DNA of 64,000 nucleotides, from contig NZ_RQYT01000006.1 in the NCBI RefSeq assembly GCF_003932785.1, positions 1 to 64,000 of the forward strand, written 5' to 3'. Each line of letters starts with the position of its first letter. Positions within the stretch are counted from its first letter, which is position 1. The position numbers and the translations under genes are program-made. Under the pieces are notes generated by a model. The model was not told the DNA's origin. It made no database searches and worked only from the letters and a program-made list of their open reading frames with translations. Positions 55,659 to 64,000 of this stretch are shown here, piece after piece. Source of the DNA: Arachnia propionica (GTDB taxonomy: Bacteria; Actinomycetota; Actinomycetes; Propionibacteriales; Propionibacteriaceae).

Positions 55659-57179
55659 ATGGCCGTGGTGGAGCCGCTCTCGGTGACCGAGTTGTTCAAG
55701 GTCGGCATCGGCCCCTCCTCCTCCCACACCGTGGGCCCGATGCGCGCGGCGGCCCACTTCGCCTCGCTGCTGGCCGGGGAGGGTGTGCAACCCGGGGGGC
55801 TTGACCTCACGGTGCGGCTGCTCGGCTCCCTGGGGGCGACGGGGCGCGGCCACGCGACGGATCGCGCCGTGCTGCTGGGCCTGAGCGGCCACGATCCCGA
55901 GACCGTGGGGATCGAGGTCGTGGAGACGATCATGGCGGAGATCGCCGGGACGGGGCGCCTCCTCATCCCCGGCGTCGGGCCGGTCCCCTTCGATCCGGCG
56001 AGGGACCTGCGCTTCGAGCCCGCCACCCGACTCCCCCACCACGCCAACGCCCTGGTGATCGCCACGTCGGCAGTGACCCGCACCTACTACTCGGTGGGGG
56101 GTGGTTTCGTGGAGATGCAGGTAGGCGACGCACCCGACGTGGTGGTCCCGCTGGAGACAGGGCCGCCCCTCGCGTCGTCCCTCCACCCCTACACGACGGC
56201 CGCGGAACTCGTCGGCGCCTGCGATGCCACGGGCCTCGGGGTCGCCGACCTCGTCCGGGTCAACGAGCACCACCGTCTAGGCCCCGAACGGCTGGAGGAG
56301 CATCTCGACCTGGTCGCCAACACGATGCTCGACTGCGTCGATGCCGGCCTCGTGGCCGAGGGCGAGCTGCCGGGTGGACTCAGGGTGCGGCGTCGGGCGA
56401 AGGAGCTGGCCCGACGACTCGGGCAGCGCGCCCGCCAGGAGCCGACGGAGGGGGCGGGGGTGAAGCACTGGGCCGCGACGCCGGTCGACCCGATGCGGGC
56501 AATGGACTGGGTCAACCTCTACTCGTTGGCCGTGAACGAGGAGAACGCCGCCGGTCATCGAGTCGTCACAGCACCCACGAACGGCGCGGCCGGGGTGATC
56601 CCCGGCGTGATCGGTTTCCTCGTGTCCTACTGCCCGGAGGCGGGGGTGCCCTTCGGTTCCTTCACCCCCGTGAACGAGGAGGGTTTGACGCCGTTCCGGT
56701 TCACTCCCGGGGAGGTGGAACCCGCCGCCCGCCAACGGCGGCGCGCGGTCCACGACTTCCTGCTCGCCGCCACGGCCGTCGGGTCACTCATCAAGAACAA
56801 CGCCTCCATCGCCGGCGCGGAGGTCGGCTGCCAGGGCGAGGTGGGCTCTGCCGCCGCCATGGCGGCGGCAGGCCTGGCCCAGGCCCTCGGCGGCTCCCCG
56901 CGTCAGGTGGAGAACGCCGCCGAGATCGCCATGGAGCACTCCCTCGGGTTGACGTGTGACCCCGTCGGTGGGCTGGTTCAGGTGCCCTGCATCGAACGAA
57001 ACGCCATGGCCGCCATCAAGGCGATCAACGCCGCGCGCATGGCCATGTGGGGCGACGGGGAGCACCGGGTCAGCCTCGATGCCGCCATCGAGACCATGCG
57101 GCAGACCGGGGCGGACATGCTCTCCAAGTACAAGGAGACCTCCTCGGGCGGTCTCGCGGTCAACGTCGTGGAGTGTTGA
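55659..57179 (+). CDS. sdaA: L-serine ammonia-lyase (single chain)
   Basis: A 506-residue iron-sulfur serine dehydratase making pyruvate and ammonia. It has the beta domain with FKVGIGPSSSHTVGPMRAA, the alpha domain with TAPTNGAAGVIPGVIGF and GAEVGCQGEVGSAAAMAAAG, and cluster Cys in SLGLTCDPVGGLVQVPC. About 25 residues (around GSFTPVNEEGLTPFRF) appear inserted before the conserved NASIAGAEVGC. ATG at 55659 follows GGGA. Confidence 0.95.
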   Translation: MAVVEPLSVTELFKVGIGPSSSHTVGPMRAAAHFASLLAGEGVQPGGLDLTVRLLGSLGATGRGHATDRAVLLGLSGHDPETVGIEVVETIMAEIAGTGRLLIPGVGPVPFDPARDLRFEPATRLPHHANALVIATSAVTRTYYSVGGGFVEMQVGDAPDVVVPLETGPPLASSLHPYTTAAELVGACDATGLGVADLVRVNEHHRLGPERLEEHLDLVANTMLDCVDAGLVAEGELPGGLRVRRRAKELARRLGQRARQEPTEGAGVKHWAATPVDPMRAMDWVNLYSLAVNEENAAGHRVVTAPTNGAAGVIPGVIGFLVSYCPEAGVPFGSFTPVNEEGLTPFRFTPGEVEPAARQRRRAVHDFLLAATAVGSLIKNNASIAGAEVGCQGEVGSAAAMAAAGLAQALGGSPRQVENAAEIAMEHSLGLTCDPVGGLVQVPCIERNAMAAIKAINAARMAMWGDGEHRVSLDAAIETMRQTGADMLSKYKETSSGGLAVNVVEC

Positions 57180-57190
57180 CGGGAAACCGC

Positions 57191-57877
57191 TCAGCCCCGA
57201 GGCGGCTGTCCATGGCCGCCCTGCTGGGGCGGCTGACCGAACCCACCCTGCTGAGGCGGCTGACCGTACCCACCCTGCTGGGGCTGCCCGAACTGCGGCG
57301 GCTGCTGACGGTATCCCTGCGGCTGACCGTAACCACCCTGCTGGGGCTGGCCGAACTGCGGCTGCCCGGGGACACCGGAACGGGACCGGCCGAGGACCTT
57401 GACGAGTTGGAGCACGCACCCGACCATCAACGCCAGGGAGCCCAGTATGAGGATGTAGAGCCCCCACTGGAAGCCGATGGCCTCCCCGAAGGGCCCCAGC
57501 TTGGACTTGACATCGGCGATCTTGGCGAAGACGACGATGAGGACGATGAGCACCATCCCGGCCGCCACCGTCGCAACGATGGCCGGCCAGACCTGCGCCC
57601 GCAGGGAGGGCACGAAGGCGTTCACCGCCAATGCGCCTCCGGCGATGAGGGCCAGGGGCAGCACGATCCACCCCATGTCGTCGAACGCACCGACCGAGGC
57701 CGAGTTTCCTGCGAACTCCGCACCGGCCCATGGCCCGAAGCAGGAGAGCACCACCAGGAACGCGCCCACCAGACCCACGATCACCCCGATGGGAAGGGGC
57801 ATCGGCGTCGCAGGGGCGCCGAAGTGGGGAGGTTGCTGACCTCCGGGCTGCATCGGGTACTGGGGCTGCATGGACAT
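57191..57877 (-). CDS. Four-span membrane protein with Q/G/P repeat tail
   Basis: A 228-residue protein of unknown function. A Pro/Gln N-terminus precedes about four spans (IGVIVGLVGAFLVVLSCFG, IVLPLALIAGGALAVNAFV and others), and the last 60 residues repeat units like QFGQPQQGGYGQP and GFGQPPQQGG, visible as near-identical DNA repeats at about 57200-57370. Such low-complexity tails occur on actinobacterial membrane proteins. ATG at 57877 follows AGGAAGGA. Confidence 0.75.
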   Translation of the reverse strand: MSMQPQYPMQPGGQQPPHFGAPATPMPLPIGVIVGLVGAFLVVLSCFGPWAGAEFAGNSASVGAFDDMGWIVLPLALIAGGALAVNAFVPSLRAQVWPAIVATVAAGMVLIVLIVVFAKIADVKSKLGPFGEAIGFQWGLYILILGSLALMVGCVLQLVKVLGRSRSGVPGQPQFGQPQQGGYGQPQGYRQQPPQFGQPQQGGYGQPPQQGGFGQPPQQGGHGQPPRG

Positions 57878-57959
57878 GGGCGTCCTTCCTGGTCGGTGTT
57901 GATTCCCACAGGCATCATGGACCCTTTGAGGGTGCTGGCGCCAGTCCTCCCCCGTGTCC

Positions 57960-58562
57960 TCACGAGTCGAAGGCGACGGCGCGGGCCACCACCCGCTGGT
58001 CGAGGCTCAGTTCGACGAGGGTGCCACGTGCCGACTGCGGAAGCCTCACCACCTCGTAGGCCCGGCCGGAGTCGATCGTGACCACACCGTCGACAACGTC
58101 CGCTCCGGGGTGGCCGATCCGCCCATCGACCCGCACCCGGACCCGGGCCTCGCTCGGGGCATCCAGGACGACGGCCATCGTCCTGCCGTCGAACCGGTAG
58201 CGCAGCGTCGCCCCTTCGGACAACGCCGTGACGGCCTCCTCGTTGACCTGCCATTCCCCTTCCAGGTGCCACTGGTGGGAGCTGAGCTCCCCTCGCGGCC
58301 CGTAGTCGATGCTGTGGGGATCCAGGTCCGGGGCGCCCTTGTAGCCCACCGCCAGCCCCGCCGCCAGGACGGTCCCCGGGGAGACCGCCGGTTGCTCGAC
58401 CGTTGTCGGGGACGAGGCCGCCAGTGTTCGGGCCGAATGAGCGGGTCCCCTGGGCGGCGTCCCCTCATGAGGAGCAGGCGCAGTGTGGGCCAGGGCGAGG
58501 AGCAGGCCGAGGAAGCCCGCCAGCGCCAGCCCCCAGAGCAGTCCGCGACGACACCTGGTCAC
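57960..58562 (-). CDS. Exported protein resembling the C-terminal domain of DipZ
   Basis: A 200-residue protein with an N-terminal membrane or signal segment (LLWGLALAGFLGLLLALAH), a Pro/Ser linker, then about 120 residues resembling the carbohydrate-binding-like domain that closes DipZ/CcdA-thioredoxin proteins (HQWHLEGEWQVNEEAV, LRYRFDGRTMAVVL, RAYEVVRLPQSARGTLVEL). The DsbD-like membrane part and the thioredoxin are absent. GTG at 58562 overlaps the RclA-like stop as GTGA, so they are co-translated. Confidence 0.65.
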   Translation of the reverse strand: MTRCRRGLLWGLALAGFLGLLLALAHTAPAPHEGTPPRGPAHSARTLAASSPTTVEQPAVSPGTVLAAGLAVGYKGAPDLDPHSIDYGPRGELSSHQWHLEGEWQVNEEAVTALSEGATLRYRFDGRTMAVVLDAPSEARVRVRVDGRIGHPGADVVDGVVTIDSGRAYEVVRLPQSARGTLVELSLDQRVVARAVAFDS

Positions 58563-59941
58563 CTCAGCTGGCCGAACAGGTCGTTGAAGGCCTCGGTCAT
58601 GGACGGGTGGGTCCAGATGCCGTCACGGAGATCGGCCGCCGTGGCCCCGGCCCGCATGGCGAGCGCGATGGTGTTGATGACCTCGTGGGCGTCGTGGGCC
58701 AGGAGCGTGGCGCCAAGGATCTGGTCGGTCTCGGCGTCGACGACGGCCTTCATGACCCCACGGGTCTCCTGGACGATCCTGGTCCTCGGGACGATCACCA
58801 TGTCGGCCACCCGACGGACGGCGGTGCGCACCGCACGTCCTGACGCCTCCGCCTGGGCGAAGGTCAGGCCGACATGGGCCAGCGGCGGGCTTGTGAACAC
58901 CACACTGGGGACAGCAACCCGATCCCTCGTCGACCGAAGGCCGTCGCCCTCGAGCTGGTCGAGCACGACGCGGTGATCATCCAAGGAGATGTAGGTGAAC
59001 TGGGGGCCACCGTTGACATCCCCGACGGCGAGGACGTTGGGGGCGGAGGTCCGGCAGTACTCATCGACGACGACCTCGCCCCGTTCCCCCACCTCGATAC
59101 CCGCAGCGGCCAGGTTGAGTCCATCCGTCACGGGTCGGCGTCCCAGCGCCGCCAGGACCATGTCACCTTCCACCTCGTGGCGGCGCCCGGCCCCGTCGTT
59201 GTGGAACACCTTCACCCGGTCGCCGACGTCGAGGATCTGCGACGCAGCCGCCGACGTCAACACCGTCACCCCCGCCGCCTCGAGCAGTTCCCGCACCTCC
59301 TGCGCGATGTCCGCGTCCTGGGTCTCGAGCAGTCGCTCGCCTCGGTGGATGAGCGTGACCCTGGTCCCGAAGGCGGCGTGGGTCGTTGCGAACTCCACGC
59401 CGATGTAGCCGCCGCCGACGATGATGAGGTGATCGGGACGTTGGCGCAGCGCCAGGGCCTCGGTGCTGGTGACGACGTGGCGACTCTCCCGCAGCCCGGG
59501 GATGGGTGGCAGCACTGAGGCTGCCCCGGTGTTGATGATGATGGTCGGGGCGCGGACGATCAGTTCGTCCTCACCGGCCGAGACCGCCAACGTGGTGGCG
59601 TCGATGAAACTCGCCCGCCCGGTGATGACGGTGGCCGTCTCGGGGGAGTCGAAGATCTGGAAGTTCTTGGCACGCATCGCAGCGGTGAGGCTGCTGACCC
59701 GTTCGGCCGCGGTCTCGAACCACTCCTTCGGGTCAGTTCCCGTCCCGGGATGCGAAGCGGCCCAGGACAGGGCCTTGCTCGGGACGCAGCCGATGTTGAT
59801 GCAGGTGCCGCCGTACATCTCCGAGGACTGCTCGATGAGGGCCACCCGCCGACCTCGCGCGGCCAGTGTTCCCGCGAGGGTCTTGCCTCCCTTGCCGAAT
59901 CCGATGACGGCCAGATCCACCTCGATGTCGTGCGAACTCAT
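58559..59941 (-). CDS. FAD-dependent pyridine nucleotide-disulfide oxidoreductase (RclA-like)
   Basis: A 460-residue flavoprotein: FAD fold IGFGKGGKTLAGTLA, redox pair GGTCINIGCVPSKAL, NAD(P) fold IIVGGGYIGVEFA, and C-terminal HPSMTEAFNDLF. The GFGKxGKTLA start and CINIGC resemble RclA, a Cu(II) reductase that protects against reactive chlorine, more than lipoamide dehydrogenase or mercuric reductase. No regulator of the RclR type is adjacent. Confidence 0.88.
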   Translation of the reverse strand: MSSHDIEVDLAVIGFGKGGKTLAGTLAARGRRVALIEQSSEMYGGTCINIGCVPSKALSWAASHPGTGTDPKEWFETAAERVSSLTAAMRAKNFQIFDSPETATVITGRASFIDATTLAVSAGEDELIVRAPTIIINTGAASVLPPIPGLRESRHVVTSTEALALRQRPDHLIIVGGGYIGVEFATTHAAFGTRVTLIHRGERLLETQDADIAQEVRELLEAAGVTVLTSAAASQILDVGDRVKVFHNDGAGRRHEVEGDMVLAALGRRPVTDGLNLAAAGIEVGERGEVVVDEYCRTSAPNVLAVGDVNGGPQFTYISLDDHRVVLDQLEGDGLRSTRDRVAVPSVVFTSPPLAHVGLTFAQAEASGRAVRTAVRRVADMVIVPRTRIVQETRGVMKAVVDAETDQILGATLLAHDAHEVINTIALAMRAGATAADLRDGIWTHPSMTEAFNDLFGQLR

Positions 59942-60038
59942 GCTGCTCCTCGCTGTCGTTCCTGGTCGGTTCCGCTCAACCCGTCAAGGGCATTCCACCA
60001 CACCCCTCAACTGATAACGCATCTCAATATGGTGTACG

Positions 60039-61082
60039 GTGCAGGGCGTGATTCCCGAAGGTCGACGTCACTGGGCACAGACGATCGTGGTGCTGTCGCT
60101 GCCGCTGGCGACCGTCGCCACGATCGTCCTCGCCAGCGCCCTCGGCCCCATCCAGACACCGCCCCGGGCGGTGCTGCAGGTACTGGCCCACGTCGCCGGT
60201 CTGCCGACTGGTCTTCCCGATCCGGTCCAGTTCCATCTCATCCACACGGTTCGTCTGCCCCGGGTCCTGCTGGCGGCCCTGTCGGGCGCCACCCTCGCGG
60301 TGGCAGGAGCCGTGATGCAGGCCGTCTTCCGTAATCCTCTTGCGGAACCCGGCATCACCGGGGTCTCGGCCGGAGCGGCGGCCGCCGCCGTCGTGGCCAT
60401 CATCTCGGGCAGTGCAGCGGCGCTGCCGTGGTCCCTACCCATCGCCGCCTTCCTGGGCGCGATGGGCGCAGTGGCCATCGCCCAGAGCGTCACCGCCCTG
60501 GCCCGGGGATCCGCAGCGATGCTGCTGCTCGTGGGCATCGCGCTCAACGCACTGCTCGGGGCCGTCATCTCCTTGGCGATCACGAACGCCCCCAGCGCTG
60601 AGGATGCGCAGCAGGCGATCTTCTGGCTCAACGGCGACATGACGGCCGCCAACTGGGACGACATCCGACTGGCGACGCTGCCCGCCCTGGCCGGCATGGT
60701 TCCGCTGCTGTTCTTCGCTCGGGAGCTCAATCTGCTGCTGCTCGGCGACGATGCCGCCGCCACCACTGGTGTCCCCACGGCCGTCATCCGGCAGATCCTG
60801 CTGGCGCTCGCGGCGCTCGCGGTCGCGGCGACGGTGGCGGTGACCGGAATCATCTCCTTCGTCGGACTGGTGGTGCCCCATCTCGTCCGGCTCACCCTCG
60901 GCCCGGATCACCGAAGGCTGCTTCCGGTCAGCATGGCGGTGGGAGCCATCTTCCTCGTCCTGGCGGATCTGGCGGCTCGACTGACCTTCGAACCCGTCGT
61001 GCTCCAGACCGGGGTGGTCACCGCCCTGGTCGGATCCCCCATCCTGTTGGCCCTCATCATCAAGCAGGCGAGGCAGCTGTGA
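60039..61082 (+). CDS. Heme/iron ABC transporter permease (FecCD, HmuU-like)
   Basis: A 347-residue permease with the segments VRLPRVLLAALSGATLAVAG, AVFRNPLAEPGITGVSAG, and FVGLVVPHLVRLTLGPDHR. These fit HmuU/BtuC-type channels. GTG at 60039 is used; GTG at 60048 is possible. It is the first gene of a four-gene operon. Heme is the likely cargo by resemblance; iron chelate or cobalamin cannot be excluded. Confidence 0.88.
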   Translation: MQGVIPEGRRHWAQTIVVLSLPLATVATIVLASALGPIQTPPRAVLQVLAHVAGLPTGLPDPVQFHLIHTVRLPRVLLAALSGATLAVAGAVMQAVFRNPLAEPGITGVSAGAAAAAVVAIISGSAAALPWSLPIAAFLGAMGAVAIAQSVTALARGSAAMLLLVGIALNALLGAVISLAITNAPSAEDAQQAIFWLNGDMTAANWDDIRLATLPALAGMVPLLFFARELNLLLLGDDAAATTGVPTAVIRQILLALAALAVAATVAVTGIISFVGLVVPHLVRLTLGPDHRRLLPVSMAVGAIFLVLADLAARLTFEPVVLQTGVVTALVGSPILLALIIKQARQL

Positions 61083-61852
61083 TGGAACTTCGTGCCGTGT
61101 CCCTCCAGGTACGTCTGGGTGGTCGACCCATCCTGCGAGGCATCGACCTGACAGCTCGTCCGGGCGAGGTGCTCGGGCTCATCGGCCCCAACGGTGCGGG
61201 GAAGTCCACCCTGCTGCGCACCATCGCCTGTCTCATCGCACCCGCGAGCGGATCGGTCCTCGCCGGTGCCGAGGAGTTGCGTTCCCTGCCCCATCGTCGG
61301 CGGGCCCGTCTGGTCTCCTTCCTGCCCCAGGACACCACGCTGGCCGCGAACTTCCGGGTTCGCGACCTGGTCGCCCTGGGCAGATACGCCCACCTGTCAC
61401 GGTGGAGCGCCCCGACGAGCACGGATGCCCGGGTCGTTGACCAGGCCCTCGGCCGAGCCGGGGTCGAGGAGCTGGCCAACCGTCCCGTCGGGACCCTCTC
61501 CGGTGGGCAGCGCCAACTCGTCATGGTGGCGAAACTGCTGGCCCAGGACGCCAGGATCGTCCTGCTCGACGAACCCGTCAGCGCCCTCGACATCGCTTAT
61601 CAGCTCCAAGTCATGCGCCTGCTGCGTTCACTGGCAGCGGATGGTCACACCGTGGTGGTCGTTCTCCATGACCTCAACCTGGCGGCGCGGGGGTGCGACC
61701 GGATCGCCATGCTCCGCGACGGTCTTCTCCATCGCATCGGTTCCCCCACGGAGGTGCTGAGCGAGGAGGCCGTCAGCGAGGTCTACGGCATCACCTGCCA
61801 CATCGACTCGCAGCCGGACAGTCGACGACCCCGTGTCACCGCCCTGTTGTGA
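61082..61852 (+). CDS. Heme/iron ABC transporter ATP-binding protein (HmuV-like)
   Basis: A 256-residue ATPase: GPNGAGKST, signature LSGGQRQLV, IVLLDEPVSALD, VVLHDLNLAARG. ATG at 61082 overlaps the permease stop (TGATG). It energises the importer with the FecCD permease. Confidence 0.92.
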   Translation: MELRAVSLQVRLGGRPILRGIDLTARPGEVLGLIGPNGAGKSTLLRTIACLIAPASGSVLAGAEELRSLPHRRRARLVSFLPQDTTLAANFRVRDLVALGRYAHLSRWSAPTSTDARVVDQALGRAGVEELANRPVGTLSGGQRQLVMVAKLLAQDARIVLLDEPVSALDIAYQLQVMRLLRSLAADGHTVVVVLHDLNLAARGCDRIAMLRDGLLHRIGSPTEVLSEEAVSEVYGITCHIDSQPDSRRPRVTALL

Positions 61853-61879
61853 AACCCTCCACCTGGAAAGGACAAGCCC

Positions 61880-62875
61880 ATGAAGCTGACCCGACGAGGA
61901 CTCCTCCTCGGCTCCCTGCTCCCGCTCGCCGGTTGCGCGGCAACCACCCCGGCCACGGCCCCCTCCCCGTCATCCCCGGCGCCCTCTGCCACGGAAGGCA
62001 GCAGCGCGGCGACATCAGGTGCACCCGCCGCCTACCCGATGACCGTCACGATCGGCTCCTCCCCGGTCACCGTCAGCGCCAAACCGAAGGCCGTCGCCGC
62101 TGCCTCCGGGGACGCGGCGGCGCTGGTGCTGGCCATCGCCCCCACCAGCCTCCTGGCCATCCCGGAGACCGCGGTCCACGGGCCCTACGCGGAGGCGGCG
62201 GCCCCGGTCCAGCACAAGCTGGGCAACAAGGCCGCCGATCCCGAACAGTTGCTGTCGCTGTCCCCGGATCTGGTCATCGTCACCGCCCGCCACGACGAGG
62301 AGAAGGACGTCGCCGGGATGCTCACGAGCGCCGGGGTCCCGGCGGTGGTCCTCACCCCGAAGGAGTTCGCCGGACCGAAGGCGATGATGGCGACCATCAC
62401 CACCCTCGGCGCGCTGCTGGGGGAGCCGGAGGCGGCCATGCGTGTGGTCTCCGAGATGGAGACGGACGTGGCCACGGCCGCGGCGAATGCGGCACGGCTG
62501 ACAACCAAGCCCCGGGTGCTGGGGCTCATGACCCGTGGGGACAAGATCATGACCACCGGTCAGCGCACCACCCTCACCCTGCTCGCCGCCCAGGCGGGAG
62601 CCGCCGTGGTGGCGGCCGAGAAGGGCTGGGAGGCTGCGGTGCCGATCGACGTCGAGACGCTGGCCGCGACCGCCCCTGACGTCATCCTCATCGAGGACTT
62701 CCAGGGCAAGGGCAGTGCTCCCTTTGACGAGTTGCTCGCCAACCCGGCCCTGGCCGAGGTTCCGGCGATCAAGCAGCAACGTGTCCACCTCCTCCCCGGC
62801 GACCATGTCTCCGCGTCCGGCGGGCCCCACATCACCAAGGGGCTCGTGGCGATCTCCGAGTTGCTCGCCCAGTGA
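61880..62875 (+). CDS. Heme/iron-binding lipoprotein (HmuT-like)
   Basis: A 331-residue class III binding protein with a lipobox (LLPLAGC) after MKLTRRGLLLG, then a Thr/Ser/Pro linker. Segments such as EQLLSLSPDLVIVTA and VLGLMTRGDKIMTTGQRTTL match HmuT/ShuT-like proteins. GGAAAGG precedes the ATG. Confidence 0.88.
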   Translation: MKLTRRGLLLGSLLPLAGCAATTPATAPSPSSPAPSATEGSSAATSGAPAAYPMTVTIGSSPVTVSAKPKAVAAASGDAAALVLAIAPTSLLAIPETAVHGPYAEAAAPVQHKLGNKAADPEQLLSLSPDLVIVTARHDEEKDVAGMLTSAGVPAVVLTPKEFAGPKAMMATITTLGALLGEPEAAMRVVSEMETDVATAAANAARLTTKPRVLGLMTRGDKIMTTGQRTTLTLLAAQAGAAVVAAEKGWEAAVPIDVETLAATAPDVILIEDFQGKGSAPFDELLANPALAEVPAIKQQRVHLLPGDHVSASGGPHITKGLVAISELLAQ

Positions 62876-64000
62876 TCTCGTTCTGGCGGGACCTGCCGTC
62901 CTCCGCGTGGCCGATCATCATCGGCTACTGGGTGCGCACGGCGGCGCTGGCCCTGGTCGCCGTGGCCGTGGGGGCGATCATCGACGCCCGTGGTTCCGGA
63001 TGGTGGTGGACGGCGGTGGCAGCGCTGGTCGTGGCCGCCGCCACCGTCTGGTTCGCCGAGGTCCGCACAGCCCGGATCCATGTCACCGAGGAGAGTCGAC
63101 TCCGACGGGCGGCCCTGATCGGCTGGTGGGCAGGCGCGGGACGACCGGGAGCACCCACCCCTGAAGGTCCTCGCACCGGTGGAACGGTGGCCCTCCTGAC
63201 CGAGTCCGCGGCCGGAGCGGCGAACTACCGAGCCGAGTTCCTGGGCCCGACCTTCGCCGCCCTGTCCGCCCCGCTCATCGTCGTGGCCGTGATCGCTTCA
63301 ACTCTGGACCCCTGGCTGGGTCTCGTCCTGGCCGTGCTCGTCCTGGCGGTTCCTGCCGTGACGATCGCCTTCGGGACGGTGTTCCGCAGTTCCTCCGGCC
63401 AGTACCGCCGCATCAGTGCGACGGTGGCGGGTGGCTTCCAGGAGGTGCTGCGCTGCCTGGGGCTGCTGCGGCTGCTCGGCGCGACACGGCATGGCAGGCA
63501 GGTTCTCGAGGAGGGGGCCGACCTCCTGGCGGGCACCATGTTCCGGATGCTCCGCAAGGACCAGCTCATGATCATCGTCAACGATCTGCTGTTCTCCGCC
63601 GGACTCGTCACCGTCATGCTGGCATGGCTGTGGCATGACCACTCGGCAGGAACGTTGAGCGTCGGCGAGGTGACCGCGGGTGTCCTGCTGGCGGTGCAGC
63701 TCTACGAGCCCATCGATTCCCTGGGACGCACCTTCTACGTCGGCCGCGGCGGTCGACCGCTGCTCGAGCGGCTGAACGAGCTCGCAACCGTGACCCCGAA
63801 CTCGCCCGGACGGGTCGACGACGGTCCCGGGGAACTGGAGTTGCGAGGCGTCACCATCCGGCGAGGTGAGCAACTCGTCGTCGAGGACCTCGACCTCACC
63901 GTGCCGGCGGGAACCATGCTCGGTGTCGTGGGACCGACGGGGGCGGGCAAGACCTCCCTCGCGCTGGTGCTCCAAGGACTGTTGCCCGTGACCGGCCAGG
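62872..64000 (+). CDS. ABC exporter, membrane domain fused to ATPase (cut by the window end)
   Basis: GTG at 62872 overlaps the previous stop as GTGA, and the frame stays open to the window end, giving about 376 residues. It has about six membrane spans (for example ALVAVAVGAII, LGLVLAVLVLAVPAVTIAFG), then an ATP-binding domain starting near residue 320 with Walker A GPTGAGKTS. The signature and Walker B lie beyond 64000. Exporter-type ABC proteins of this form, next to heme or siderophore importers, include the IrtAB-like pairs; a partner half may follow. Confidence 0.85.
   Translation, partial: MISFWRDLPSSAWPIIIGYWVRTAALALVAVAVGAIIDARGSGWWWTAVAALVVAAATVWFAEVRTARIHVTEESRLRRAALIGWWAGAGRPGAPTPEGPRTGGTVALLTESAAGAANYRAEFLGPTFAALSAPLIVVAVIASTLDPWLGLVLAVLVLAVPAVTIAFGTVFRSSSGQYRRISATVAGGFQEVLRCLGLLRLLGATRHGRQVLEEGADLLAGTMFRMLRKDQLMIIVNDLLFSAGLVTVMLAWLWHDHSAGTLSVGEVTAGVLLAVQLYEPIDSLGRTFYVGRGGRPLLERLNELATVTPNSPGRVDDGPGELELRGVTIRRGEQLVVEDLDLTVPAGTMLGVVGPTGAGKTSLALVLQGLLPVTGQ

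Noticed and set aside
57900-57959. Terminator ACCCT-ttg-AGGGT after the DipZ-like gene
   Set aside because: A 5-bp stem with a 3-base loop is too weak to claim.
60006-60038. A metal-regulator box before the heme-type permease (TGATAAC...)
   Set aside because: Only four of seven dyad positions match and it fits neither the DtxR nor the Zur consensus well.

Overview
The window is high-GC DNA that reads as one chromosomal segment of an actinobacterium, most likely a member of the Propionibacteriaceae. The reasons are the GC-biased codons, the actinobacterial families DUF3097, DUF5709 and DUF4192, dnaJ paired with a CIRCE-controlled hrcA, a cell-wall-binding-repeat hydrolase, and GTG starts joined by 4-base overlaps. 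The genus is not provable from sequence alone.

A conserved minus-strand core runs from right to left: comEA-comEC-holA, (rpsT on the plus strand), lepA, hemW, hrcA-dnaJ-rsmE, phoH-ybeY-corC-like-era, leuA. It is broken by cassettes: a sugar ABC importer and a methyltransferase between lepA and hemW; a NUDIX/SPFH/NAD-kinase-like module, a GntR-ABC operon, DUF3097, an inositol-phosphatase-like gene and an MBL gene between hemW and hrcA; and a lipid kinase, tgt, malic enzyme, a queuosine-precursor transporter, DUF5709 and rpmF between rsmE and phoH.

The left end (1-6661) carries a secreted glucosaminidase with cell-wall-binding repeats and a complete siderophore-type iron ABC importer behind a DtxR/IdeR-like box. 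The right end (60039-64000) carries a second, heme-type importer followed by the first part of an ABC exporter. Between 41818 and 59941 lie cell-envelope and housekeeping genes: a 5'-nucleotidase with an LPRTG motif but no anchor, a PfkB kinase, an L,D-transpeptidase, a YhaN/YhaO-like pair, ArsR-MFS, serine dehydratase, and an RclA-like flavoprotein coupled to a stand-alone DipZ-C-terminal-like domain.

Three results stand out. (1) leuA has a complete leader: a promoter, a probably leaderless 16-codon peptide with three consecutive leucine codons, an 11-bp hairpin, and a Leu-codon segment exactly complementary to the leuA Shine-Dalgarno. (2) A divergent module pairs an intact NUDIX-winged-helix regulator with an SPFH protein, an NAD-kinase-fold protein and an SDR enzyme, with a 7-1-7 inverted repeat over the promoter of the SPFH operon. 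(3) A roughly 160-bp intergenic repeat with terminal inverted repeats occurs three times in the same orientation, always just upstream of a plus-strand reading frame. No tRNA, rRNA, CRISPR array, transposase or phage gene was recognised.
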